NCBI RefSeq assembly: GCF_954871325.1
Contig: NC_088777.1
Coordinates: 32,279,366 to 32,343,365, forward strand
From: Gordionus sp. m RMFG-2023
Lineage: Eukaryota; Nematomorpha; Gordioida; Chordodea; Parachordodidae
Direction: 5' to 3'
Length of the DNA stretch: 64,000 nucleotides
Shown here piece by piece: positions 47,661 to 61,200 of this stretch. The translations under genes and the position numbers were made by a program. Within the stretch, counting starts at the first letter, position 1, and each line of letters opens with the position of its first letter. The notes below the pieces were generated by a model. That model had not been told where the DNA came from. It was given only the letters and a program-made list of their open reading frames with translations, and ran no database searches.

Positions 47661-47989
47661 CAGGCCTCTGACAAATATTTATGAAAATTATATGATTGAT
47701 AAAGAGAAGTAAAAAAATTAAATTTGAAAAAAAATATAAGAAGAAAAAATGATAAAGACACTTAATATGTAGGGGAAAAAACATTGGTTAAAATAGAGAA
47801 TTGAAGAAAAATGAAATTTTAATAAAAAGATTTAGAAAATAATAATAAAAAATGAGAAGGAAAATAAATTAAGAATGACAAAAATTGAATTAAATTATTT
47901 ATATGATAAGGAAAATTAAATATAACCAAAATTTTATCAAAAATGATATTTCAGGAATATTAAACTTGAATTCTTTTTTTTGACTGACA

Positions 47990-48245
47990 CTTTCTCATTT
48001 TCAATTGGATTTTTCCCTTTTTGATTGACATTTTTCCTTTTATGATCAGACCTTTCCTAAGCTTTGGTGCATTTTTTTTGATTGATTTTCTTAAGTCATT
48101 GGTACTTTATTTTTGATTAACTTTTCCTTTTTTGGTTCTATCATTTTATGTTTTTAGTACTTTTCCTTAACTATAATCGGACCTTTTCCTTTTTTGATCG
48201 GATTTTTCCTTTTTTGATCGGTCCTTTTCCTTTTATGATCGACAC
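47990..48245 (+). repeat. Degenerate 20-bp repeat cluster
   Basis: The phrase CTTTTCCTTTTTTGATCGGA recurs about ten times with changes (TTTTTCCTTTTTTGATCGG, CTTTTCCTTTTATGATCG, ATTTTTCCCTTTTTGATTG). No coding meaning. Confidence 0.65.
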
Positions 48246-48322
48246 TTTTCTAATAGAAATTTGAAGTTCACTTTAGAAAATGGGAAAAAGAGTAGGATAT
48301 GATTTAAAGTTTAGTATTAAGG

Positions 48323-48537
48323 TAGTGTTGTTAAACGGCTCGTTTTGAGCCGATTTTTAAAACGGCTAACTCAATATTTCATCTAGAATAATATTACTCA
48401 CGCCTGAAGATTTTGTTTGTAGAAGGAACAAAGGTTTGGACATCTATTAGCGAAATCTCGAGGCTTAGGCAATATTTTTCTGGCTAAAATATTGAGTTAG
48501 CCGTTTTAAAAATCGAAACAGCCGTTTAACAACACTA
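48323..48537. mobile_element. Palindromic MITE, AGCCGTTT family, complete copy
   Basis: The ends TAGTGTTGTTAAACGGCT and AGCCGTTTAACAACACTA are perfect inverted repeats. A second inverted pair, AAAACGGCTAACTCAATATT with AATATTGAGTTAGCCGTTTT, lies inside. The loop holds GCCTGAAGATTTTG, AAAGGTTTGGACATCTATTA and GCGAAATCTCGAGGCTTAG. Related copies are at 340-510, 58431-58607 and 60272-60468. No frame. Confidence 0.88.
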
Positions 48538-48954
48538 ATTAAGGCAATGAAAAATGTAGAAGATTGAGTATTTGTAATATAAAAAAATATTTAGATTCTG
48601 TTTCTTTAATAGATTTCTTGGCAGAATATAGAACCTAAGGAAAGACACTACATGTGAATTAGAAATTAGCACAGCCTAATTTCTGTTAAAAATTTGATTC
48701 TATGTGGCCGATAAAATTCTTTTCTTGATATGGCCCATAAAAAATTTAATATTATCTGATCTGGCCTGATTATTTTTTTTTGAAGGAAACATACGTAAAA
48801 ATAAATTTGCAATATTCTAATTTTATTTTGAAATTCTTCTTTAAAATATTTCGTCCAAAGAAATTAATTATCATTTTCTATTTATATAATGGTGATTTTT
48901 ATTGTATTTTATAAAAATGAATTTAATTTATATTTTTCAATTAAAAATTTAGGG

Positions 48955-49090
48955 CCTAACCTGGCTCCCGCTTAGAATAGAGATTCGGGTCAAGCTTAAA
49001 AATAAATGTAAATTTTGGTAAAGCCAACTTGGGCTTAAATATTAATAAATAAGAATTCGGGCCGAGAATATTTGAATTTGCAAGGCTCTA
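48955..49090. repeat. Worn GGCCC-type repeat fragment
   Basis: GGCCTAACCTGGCTCCCGC, ATTCGGGTCAAGC, CTTGGGCTTAAA and TTCGGGCCGAGAAT alternate with A/T runs and the segment ends TTTGCAAGGCTC, recalling the end of the copy at 19985-20257. Confidence 0.35.
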
Positions 49091-51969
49091 ACCTCAATCT
49101 TGATACCAGGATTTTAAAAAAATCTAATAGTAATATCCCCTTCCTTATAAGATTCTTATCAATGTGCATAGCATATACATTACATGCCATATTATATAAT
49201 AAAAAATCCATTTCAAATCGCCTAAAAAAATTAACTAACAGCTGTGTTGATAATGATGCTAAATAAATTATTTTATTGGCTTTTTTATTTATTTTTCATC
49301 AAAAAAAATCCGTTAAAAAATATTGATTTTTTATAAACACAACGATAGAACTTTGGCATTTCACTTGGTTGGCATCTCACTGTAGGGATAACGCCTTTAA
49401 GAAACGTTTCTTTTGATTCCCCATACCTTACTCATGTTGCTTGTGTTTTTCTAAGAGTGAGAAACAGTATTAGGTGAAGGTTTTCTTCATAAATTTTTAT
49501 GGAGAGCTTTAGGCTCACTTATTATAAGTCTTTGGCAAGGTTACATATAAAATTTTGGTTTTTTTACTTTGAATGCTTTTATTTCTGATTATTTTGAATT
49601 AGTCATTATTTTAAAAATTATCTAATTTATACTTAATTTTCTTTTCCATTATTGTTTATAATAGCATGGACAGGGGGGGGGGTCAGTTGTGATCTCCTTC
49701 CGCTTGGAAAATATGCTTGAATAAAATTTTACGTTTTCATAATATTTTTATATTCATATCTAGACGAAATTTTCATTTCGTTTCGTTTTATATTCATAAA
49801 CCCTTCCTTAATTTTCTATTAAAAAGGTGCACGAAAGATTTCTAAAAAATTACGAATAATCAAATTTTCATGATAAAAAAAAAATTAAAAACCTGGATTT
49901 TCCAAAGACGCTAAATTAGTAAGGGATGGACATTTGACCTTTCTATTTCCAAGTATAGCAGCAATCTTAAAATTATTAATACCTTACTAAACAATCACTC
50001 AATATTGGCGCCTCAGGGAAAAAATTTTCGATTTCGTTTTCAATTTCACCATAATCAATTTTCTAAAAATTATAAAGACTTTTTTTTATGCTGCACATAT
50101 TAAATTATAAAATCATCAAAACTACAGACATATTATTTTACTGTTTAGCAAACGGATTGAAGTAGCTAAAATGTATAATAGTTCACTATTACTATTGAGC
50201 GAAGCTTTAGAATATAAGTGTTAATAAGTTTGGCATAGTTAAAACTACTTTTCATATGAGATTCAAGTTTATATTAAATTTTTGAAAATATAACTCGTTC
50301 AAAATATAGTAAAATTTTACCTATAATCTTTATAAAGTTTATAAAATCATAAGATTCAAAAATATTTGAATCAGGAAAATTGAAACCCTCATTTATTTAA
50401 ACCTATTTGATTTTTGAATTGCAATTTAAAATCCGATATTTAAGACTCGCTAAGGCTTGCCGTTATAGTTTTTTTATTTAGCTTATAACTGATTTCTGTT
50501 TATTGACTGGAACTGAGAAATATTAACCAGATGCCCACTCAGATATTCAGTGCTTCTATAATTTTCACTAGAATGATGCCAATCTTGACAATTTTTTCTT
50601 ATTTTAACAATAATGCCTTTTTCTTTAAACTGCCACCAAACGAGATGAAGCGCCAAAATGTGTACTAAATACGACGCATATAAATTTCAAAATTGATGGT
50701 TCCAAAAGTTTGGCTGACATGCTTTAGGCATGATATTATGGTTTTTTTAGCTTTTTGGTTTCTATTTTATGGTTGGTAAAATTGATTGAAAGTTATAATT
50801 AATAAGTAAGGCACAAAATATTAACAAGCTAGATATTTTTAACTTCCATATTCTCCCTTTTCGCTTTAAACTATCAATCAAAGAGATTAAGGCAATAAAA
50901 TCTTAAACATTACATATTCAGAATTAGGGTTTCCACAAGCCAGGTTTTCACGTTTAAAACTTGACGTGATAGTCTCCATTTTGTTTACTCGCTCTTTTTT
51001 TGTGGTTTGAAAACGGGTCGGAATTAATAAGTACTAGTCTGGCAATGAATATTAGCGCAAATCAGATATTTAGTTCTTCTATATTTTCTATTCTGGCATT
51101 AGGCTAACAAGCGAAGGCCGGGCAATTAATATAATCTAACTTAAATTAAAATTGGTATATGATAATTTCAATATTTTTTAGATATTTAGTAAGGCTAAGA
51201 TGATGCGAAACTCCCTCTCCCCCCAAAAAAATCTTACGCCCCCTCCTTGGATAGACTAGCTAAGCCACTACTGATTTAACCAATCGAGCATTAAAAATAT
51301 TTTGAATGTAAAAAGGATGTTCTAAAAAGATAAAAGAATCGACAGTATAGAGTCAGACGATAGCAGTATTTTTAAAAAATATTTAAATATCATAATTAGA
51401 AGCCGGCACAAGAAAATTGCAAAGTTATGAACCAAATATATTTTAAAATTTAAATATCCTGGATTCTTAATTTATTTTACCTTTAAAAAAAAATGTTACA
51501 AAATTTCCAGAATTTATAAATTATCTATTTTTCGTGCTTATTATATTCAAAAAAATCGGTTTTTATTTAAGCTCTCCTTTTATTCGTGAAATTTATAAAA
51601 ACAAATTATATCGATTATATTGATTATATGTTTTATTTTTTTTATTGATTTTGTTATAGATTTTTACTAAATTTTATTATTAAATTATCAAAAATATTTT
51701 TTTTATTTTAAATAGAAAATGATATGTGAATCGGCGATAAATTAATCTAACAAAGGATAAAAAAAAATGATTTTTTAAAACCACCTAGAAAATATTCGTT
51801 ATAATAAACCAAATCCTTATGTCAATTCATGAATTAATTTTCCCACACATATCATATAACTAAAATTCTAAACATCTTTTCGTTCACATTTGAATTCAGT
51901 TATTAAATTAGAATGGAGACTTACCTGAGGCTGTAAGATACTTTTGTTAAATTAAAAAAAGGATGATCC
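49091..51969. other. Non-coding stretch upstream of the Rbfox-like gene
   Basis: No coding frame with family resemblance and no complete mobile element was recognised. A nine-base G run lies at about 49674. Promoter elements of the downstream gene would be expected somewhere here or further left if the gene has 5' untranslated exons, but none could be pointed to with confidence. Confidence 0.5.
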
Positions 51970-52269
51970 ATGGAAGATAACACTTGCCTCAATAATCCAC
52001 CTTTACCTCCCAGCTCCCCTATTGATCACATAAATCCCCCATTACCATGTAACATTGATGATAATATCAATGCGATTACCAATAACTGTATCGAATTCCT
52101 TGATGATACACTTAAAGATAAATTAAATCCAGAAAATTCTATCTTTTACGAAGAAGAATTATTATCATCGAATGAAAATAATGATATTACCATTAAGGTG
52201 GATATAGAGGATCTTGAATGTTTTTCTGACCCAAAAGAGAATTCAAATGAGAGCTCGAAGGAAAATCAA
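51970..52269 (+). CDS. Rbfox: Rbfox-like gene, first seen coding exon
   Basis: Starts ATGGAAGATAAC and ends AATCAA|GTAAAT in phase 0 after 100 codons. The protein is Asn/Pro/Asp/Glu-rich ([19 protein letters not shown]) and predicted disordered. The N-terminal part of the family is poorly conserved, so this exon is assigned by open frame and position only. Confidence 0.6.
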
Positions 52270-55200
52270 GTAAATTTTATAATATAATAATGTTTAAGAT
52301 TACCACTATACAAATTATACTATCACACTTATTTAACTCTTGTCGAGGGGAAGGTAGCTTATATACGTTTAAAAAAATATAAATTTAAACGTTGAAGGCT
52401 AATATTGTTAATTATATGTAACGTAAGATGGGTTCGTTTTAGTATAATAATATGCACATATTATTTATATTTGCTATCAACATCATTATAAATTCGATTT
52501 TAAATAATATAACAATTAAACACTTATTATTGACAATATAAGAATACGAATAATGACACTATCCTATGCAATGGCATCGTTGTTGAAAAGGATTCCTATC
52601 TCTACTCAAACTTATTTGAGAATCACAACTTGGCGATTTCTTTATCTAATCGGTTTACTGAAAATACATTAGTCGAACAAACGAATATTAGCATAGTTAA
52701 GTTCTTGTATATATATTTATGTTTAGTATTTGTAGGATAATGAGGCTATATCCATTTATATATATATATGATATAGGCCCGATAATTCGTTGAAAATATC
52801 AATTATCGGCTAATATCATTAAACTGGCCATATATCATAATGGCGGATAAAAAATTATATATGTTGGTTATATTAAATCATGGAATTTTTAAAAAAATAT
52901 ATAATTTTTTGAAATAGGGTTAGCCCAGTTGTTTTATTATTAATATGTATAAATTTTATTTCCCCATAATGTTATTATTAAAAATATGAATGGCCGATAT
53001 CAATTTGATATCGGTATCGGTATAATTGGATTAAAAAGCATTATCATTACACCTCTAATTATATGAATTATATTCATGTTTTTTAAAATTTACCTTCAAA
53101 AAAGTTATGTAAATGATTAATAAACAATTCCTAGAGTTTCTTTTTTTACTCCATTCATTTACTTATATTTTAATCTGTATACGATATACAATTTATATAA
53201 AGTTATCTTATAATTTAAGGACAAAAACAACTCAATCAATTCTCAGCCGGATTCCAAACTTGACTTAAGCCTGATAAATGATCCCTTAGTGATCCCAGAT
53301 GAGAATCCAGATAATTTAGACCCATTAAACATGATTAAATCATCAATAATATCACCTTCTTTAACTCCTACAAATGAATCCAATAACCATAATATAACAA
53401 CCGCCACATCTACTGATATCTTTGGTGACATTTCTAACATCACCAAGGAATGCGAAGAGAAAATATTCGATGAAAACACAATTCACGCCAATAGCAAACG
53501 TTTGCATATATCTAATATACCATTCAAATATAGGGATTACGATTTAAAAGCTCTTTTCACCGTAAAAATCCTTATTTATTTATTTTTAATATTTACAGAA
53601 TTAATGACACTTTATAAACTGTAAAGTTGACGAAAACTATCACAGAATAGAACACTATCAACTTAAAAATACACTAATTAAGTTAAAAGGCCACAGGTTT
53701 TAGGTTAAAATTCATTATTATTCTCATCAAATCCATTTCATTATATTTGTAATTCAAATATGCAGATTGAAAACTCATTTTTAAAAATTAAACGATTCTT
53801 TTATTTTTCAACCTCCTTTACGTAGCAGGGTAAAAAAAAGTCATATCACATCATTTACCACTAATCTTTTCCGCAAATTTATTACTGTTAGTATATTACC
53901 ATGAATGCATTTCCTCGGAATAAATTACAGCTAAAACATTACCGCAAATGCATTCCATGTTAAAGTTTGATGGGGGGGGGCGTTAAAGTTAAGAATAATA
54001 TTTATAGTCCTGGGTCTCTAGGGATATTATATTATATATTGGGTTACAGTACTATAAATTAACTATGTAAATGATTTACTTAACTTCATCAATATGTTTT
54101 CGGATTTTATTCGCTATGATATTTTTGTGGTATCTTTCTCGCTGGTATATTCGCGGTAATGCATTTCCAATATAATTGGGTAAGGGCTAAAAATTAGCGA
54201 ATTTAGCTCAATCTACTTTCCCGTGCCAAAGAGCGTAAGTTAATCAATTTGCGCTTTCTTTAAAGTTGAGCTATATTTTCAAAAAATACCCATAAATGAT
54301 TTTTATTTCAATCGCTATTTTTTTTAATATTCCGGTAATTAGAGAATTATGGATTTAGATTAAAAAACATGTTATAATTTTTTTTTTACCTCAGTATAAT
54401 ATTATCTTGCAAGTAAATTGTTAAAAATTATTGAAAGAATACATAATAAATGAGCTTTTTCGATAATCGAATGTCAATTGATAGCTGATGACATGTATAT
54501 ACACAGATGCTATATCTATTTTATTTTAAACAAATTTAACTATTCAATATATGTATTTTATTGGAGAAGATGGTTAGACAAATTATTTGCCAAAACGACT
54601 ACTATTGTGGAATTCCTTTATTAAAATAGAACTGTTTAACTATTTTTTGGAGCATAAGATGATGATGGTTTTATTATTTTTAAATTTAGCTATTGCTATT
54701 TCGCATTAGCTTAATAAAGACCTTAATAAAACGCGGAATTAAAAAGAAGTAAGTTTAGCCTACTCAACTATGATTCCCAGTAATGTTTTCGTTGCAATAT
54801 ATTAGCCGTAATGATTTCACAGAAATATTTTTTTGCCCTAATATTTTCTTGATATTGAATACTTGTTTATAACCAAAGAAATTAAAGGAAAATTATATTA
54901 CAACAAAAGAAAAAAAGGAAGTTAGCTTGGTATACTACTATTACAATTTACAAGTCATTTGTCGTGCCTGTCTAATATTTTTATTTTGCTTATTTGACAA
55001 ATTAAATTTTTAATTTACTATTTCTCATATTTTATTGGAAGGAATATGGGCCCATCCTCGATGCCGAAATCATATTCAATGAAAGAGGATCTAAAGTAAA
55101 ATTTATGCTCGTGATTTTGCATGATCTTATTTTTTATATAATTTATAAACCTATTTTCATCTGATAAATTTATATTAGATTTATATATTTTTGGGTATTC

Positions 55201-58200
55201 AAGAAAACAATGGGAAACAATTTTTTTTTATTTTTTATAAAAAAAATTGTTTTATTTTTCTGGCAAAAATTTGCATCTGTTAAAAAAAATATAAAGCATT
55301 AAATTTTTCAGTATAAAGTAATCGATCATGTATCATGTGAGCATATTGTTAAATAAATACACTTACTTACCAAGCCCTTCCCTATTTAATCCGCAATGGG
55401 CGTTATCTTCCTGTGAGAGTTTCAGTAAGTTGGTTGTCTCTTACATGCACAGGTAACTGCTGCCTCCCTAAAAATAGTGAATGGTCTCCTTGTAAATATA
55501 TACAGATTTAGATGAGAATTAGAGTCCGAGTCTCTGTTTTAATTTACTACCCTAGAGTGATGACTTCAAAATGTCGAATATGATTATTTATTAACGAAAT
55601 GAATTCTTGCCATCACATATATATCAGCCCTACTATACCAAATCAGTTCCGCAGGCTTTTGCCCACATTATAGCACGACTAGATTCTATTAAACCAGTAT
55701 ATTAACCCTAACCCATATCTCTAAACTTTTCATTTCATTCCTAATAATCCATATTTCTAAACTTTTAACTGTAACCCTAATCTATATCTCTTTAATCTTG
55801 TAATTATATCTTTGACCTTTTATTTTTTACCCTACCCATATCTCTAACCTTTTAATTTTGACCCTAACATATATCTCACCTTTTAATTTTAAACTGACTA
55901 TTACTATTATAAATTTTAATGTTCAAATTAGACAGGTTTACTGTTTTACTTTTGAGAATTTATTTTATACGTAATACGTGATATATAGCGCATTCGCCCT
56001 CTAACGTTGAATAATACAACAGAGCAACGCTAGGTTTTCCTCATTTCCATCTAATTGGAATTTATTAATTTAAGGGGGGAAAAAAATATGAGGAGCCCTC
56101 CACACGTTTGTGGGCAAGCTGCACGTACTTGTACGCACAACAATTCTGAAGAAATGTTATTAAAGCGTCTATAGGCTTAGAGGAAAAGAGAGGGACCAAA
56201 AAATAGCCTACACCCAAGAACTGCTTTTAAAATTAATTACTTTAAAAAGATAATAAAAAAAATAGCCTATTGTTTCCTTGATTACCTATTTTTGTTAATC
56301 CTTTCTTCTTGCATAAGATTTTTATTAGTTATAATTATGAATATGATTAAAAAGTTAGTTGATATGTTATAAAAAATGATAAATTATAGTCACTAACTGA
56401 CAGATTTTAATAGTTATACCTTTTATTAAAAATTTTATTTGATATTATATGAGTTAGAATCTTCATTTTACATAACTATATCAGAATTTTGCCAATAGCG
56501 ATTATTGTTTTTTAAAAAATCAAGTCCAGCTGGCTGTGTAAAAATTATTTTTTTATCAATATTAAAATAAAGCAAAAAAAATTATAATTTTTTATTTTTT
56601 TATACATACATAAACAAAGATGTAGAGAAAGTATTATAGTTGTTATATTTGTAATAAGTTATATGAAGCAAAGACATGATAAATAGGTAAAATTCTATTA
56701 TATTTGAATTTTGCATTTGGATATTTTACTTTGATATTAAATATTCGTATTATTCAATAACCATTTGCCTTCTATTCAAGGAAATGCATTTCGAAAAAAG
56801 TTATTTTGATGCGTAACATTTTTTTCCTTTAAAAAAGCAAGTATTTTTTTTTCTTCAAATTTTAAATGTGTATGTTGATTCTGATATAATGTGCCAGAGC
56901 TATTGTTTTTTTTTTTTTGAAATGACTAGTTACTAATTTTTATATTTGGATTAGAAACACGTTATATTCTTGATATTATATTTATTATACCTATGCCATG
57001 TTGTGTAAATTCTGGTTAATTATTAAGAATGATCGATTATTGGTTTGATTAGTCAATATTAAATTGCTTATATTATATCAGGAAAGAGGTAGAGGATGAA
57101 AAAAAATGTAATTTTCTAATATATTGCTCACACCCACTATATGTATTACTAGGTTATTTTGGTATTTATTATGTACAAAAGCATGGTTATATATAATATA
57201 TCATCAAACTTTATATAGGATTTTAGAAGATACTATATTTACAGAATTTAAATGATGCGCCAATTATAATTTTTCTTATATTATTAACATCATTTATTTA
57301 CTATTTTTGGCATGGTTGAAAAGATCGTTTAGCATAAAGGCATGTTTTCCCCCAATTAATATTAAATTGTAATTTTTTTATGATACTTTTCCTTCCTGTT
57401 TTAAAATTAAAAAAATATTTTTTGATTTCCTACTAGTAGCAAATGGATTTGGCTAATTCAAAGTTTTTCCACTTAAAATATAGTTTTTTTAAATGTCGTA
57501 GCCTAGCCTTAAGGATGTATTTCACCACGTTTCACGGTAGTTATTGTGGTATAAAAGATTATCAAAGTAAATGTATAAAAAATTTTTTAACCTTAGAGCA
57601 TGTCAAACTATAGCTAATGATTTGTATGTTAAAAAAAAATATTTACCGAACTCTACCAATAATATATCGCTTATTGTTTATATATGAAGACACAAATGAC
57701 TATTAAAAAATCTATATTATTTTTTTAAAAAAAGAACTTATATTCCTCTATGTTTTTAATCCTACATTCATTACGCGCGCTCATCTATAATCCCTATAGT
57801 CTCTATTTTCATTTCCCCCCTTTTGTTTAAAGCTTTAAAAAAAATTCTGACCCATACCTGGATAAGTATGCTAAACTGAGACTATTTTTTCCCAAATAAT
57901 TTTTTTTAAACATCTTATTTCTTCTCTCTTTCTAGGGATTTGGTTTTATAACTTTTAAAAATTCGGAAGATGCTGACAAAGCCAGAGAAAAACTCAATGG
58001 AACCATCGTGGAAAGCAGAAAGATCGAAGTTTATTTTTCAAATTTAATAAATAAATATCAATACTCGAAAGTTTAGTGCTGAGGTTGACTAATAGCTTTG
58101 ATCTAGTCGACTTTTAGTGGCTTAGCTGAGTTTTTCCGCTCGCTCCTTGAGACTTAGTCGAAACTACTTTAGATACTCTCTTAAGTGCGCTCATACTTAA

Positions 58201-61200
58201 ATTTTGCAGGAATCAAAAATAAACAATTATATTTTTATACCTATCATCTCTTCCCTAGGATGTCAATATTTACAAAAAAATAGGCTTATCAGAACCAAAA
58301 GAATAATAAAATTATAAAAATTTAAATTTTAAAAATACAATTACGGCTTTGGAGTTTGTGTTTCATTGTGCAACAACTTTGTGTACTTTATAATTTGATG
58401 TGATTACGTTATATTTTAGGTACAAACCAAAGTGTTGTTAAACGGTTCTTAGAAACAGCTAACCTAATTTTTAATCAAAAAATATTACGCGTGCTTGGAG
58501 ATTTTGCTCATAGATGGTAGAAAGGTTTGGACATCTATTAACGAAATCTCGAGGCTCGCATAATATTGGGTTAGCCGTTTTCAAAAATCGCGCCGTTTAA
58601 CGACACTAGGTGCAATGATGATTTTCTTAGACTCAATTTTACTTGTTTGGAATTTCTTATTCTTAATTTCTTAAGCTGAGTAATTAAACTAATTTATTTT
58701 TCAGTCAATAATTAATTTTTATTCTATTTTTTAAATTTATAATTTTCATAAGTTTACAATAAATTTCATAAGTGAATATATTTTTTAATTTAACAATAAT
58801 ATTTAAATATATCTATATTATTTTTTTGTTATTCTTTTAACATCCAATCAAAACTTATTGAAAATGTTGATTTACATATTAAAATTAAAAAATCTACATT
58901 AATACAACAGTCAAGATTCTCTGACATACCACCCTTTGTGGACCAGAAGGCCATAGCCAGATATTTCCAGCTGGGATCCAACTGTTTACTAAAGGGGACC
59001 AACATTTTTTCGAAATAAAACAAATAGTTAGGCACTCAGAAATTTTTTGCTAATTTTATTAAAAATTTGTAATAATGCGCAAACGTTTCAACGCAGATTT
59101 TCAGAACGCAAATAATGCATTTTAAATGCATCGTTTAAATTGGACAGCATTTTTTTGTTTTAAATTTAGACGTTTCATATTAATAAAATAAAAATTATTC
59201 AATTTAAATATAGTTGTGTTTACGTTTTTTTATTTGCGCTTTGAAACGCTGCATTGAAACGATCAATTTGTGCGCACTATAAAAGACGATTTTTAAATTT
59301 TAACATAAATGTATTAAAAGCTAAATTTTGTGTTATTTTTTTCCCATAAGCCATTAATACTAAATTTTGTTTATGTCGATCTTTCATCAATTCTCTATGC
59401 ATACAATCCTTTAAATGCAAGATGTTATATTTTTTTATATTTACGATATTTTTAAAATTATATTTCTTTAACTTCTGCAGCTATTAATCCTTTTGTTATT
59501 TTCATTTCATGATCTAACGTTTCCATATATAAGTTCGATAATGATTCTAATGGTGCTATTTTATCTGATATAAAATATAGAAGATTTAAATCTATCTAAA
59601 AAACGATCTACAATGTAATCAAAAGTTTCATAATAACTCATTTTTAAAGAACGTCCTTTTCAAAATCAAATTTGGTATCGACTAAAAAAAAATTGAAGAT
59701 TTATAGGCGTTTTACATACCCTTGATGAGTATTGAAGGATGATTAAATTTTGATATAAGTTTCTCAGCCTTAATTCTTATCAGATCAAAAGAATTATAAC
59801 TTCTTTTATTTTTTAATATATTAATTGTGGAATCGATACAATTTTTAGCATCAACTATATTAGTACCTTCTGACTGTAGATGCCTATTTGATGATAGATG
59901 CCTATTTGATGAATTTATTGTTATTAATACCTCATAAATTAAAATGTCCAATATAATGTAATTTATATTAACGCATTGAGCTAAAAGACCAGAGGCTTCT
60001 ATTTAATCATGAGTGGAAATCTCTGAGTTAAGAGTTCTATTAGAAAAGTTGAATAATACTTCATCAATAGCGTCAAAATTTTCATAAATGATGTGAGATG
60101 TTTCTAAATGACCTGTCCACCTCTGATCTATAAGTCTCATAAGAGTATGACCTGTATATTTACAGGATACATTAAAACGCTTTAAAAAATCATACAATGC
60201 ATTAAATAAATTTTAAAAAATTAGAAATGATAACAATATTATTAGAGCAATTTTGAACCATAAGAAACTTGTATCGCTCCATTTGAGTCGATTTAAAAAC
60301 GGCTAAATCAGTATTTTATCCATAAAAATATTATGCAAGCCTAAAGATTTTGCTTATAGATAGCAAGGTTTGAACATCTATTAGCGAAATCTCTAGGCTT
60401 AGACAATATTTTTCTGGCAAAAATATTGAAATAGCCGTTTCTAAAAATGGGCTCAAATGGTGCAATTTTGCATCATTAGTTGTAGCAATGTATATAAGGC
60501 ACTTTTATTAATTTTTTTGAAGCAGGGTTTGTACTCCATTTCGGCCAGACATGACGTTTGCACCATAATATGCCTGGCTTATTATATTCAATGAATTAAT
60601 ATTTTGTTCATAAATATAATTAGTAATACGTTCAGCCGAAAGAAATTGTAGATTATTGATTCCTATTAAATTTTCTTGGATTTCTCAAAAAAATATAATG
60701 AATAATTATACTTGGGTTTTCACAACTTGATTACTAATTTGGATAAATTAAATAAATAATATTTTTCTAAAAATAATGGTAAATTAAAATTTAATAACTA
60801 AACTATTTTTTTTTAATTTGTGGACAAAATTTTTTTTTTGGGGGGGGGGGGGTGGGTCATGGCTATGACCCTGTAGAAGCATGCACAGATTAATATATTG
60901 TAAACAAACATATATTAAGGTTATAAAAAGGTTCAAAAAAATAGTTTTTAATTCAATTGATATCTTTTACCTTAGATGGATTGTAGTAATAGATCTTCTC
61001 AGAATACGTCTGTTCTAGTTAATATGGGAGTGATTGCCATCATCAGAGTGGTTGTCCCCTTTTCTTCTCGATCCGTCACTGAAGGTTTCGTCGGGCCGCT
61101 CTCTGGTATAAGATTGGGATGTAGAGGATCCTTGCATATTGCCCACAAATTCACTAGCTAAGTCTTTGTAGGTTGTTTGGTTGCATAATGCATAAACACT

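Noticed and set aside
55685-55890. Interstitial telomere repeat
   Set aside because: TAACCCTAACCC occurs only once within a longer 45-bp AT-rich unit.
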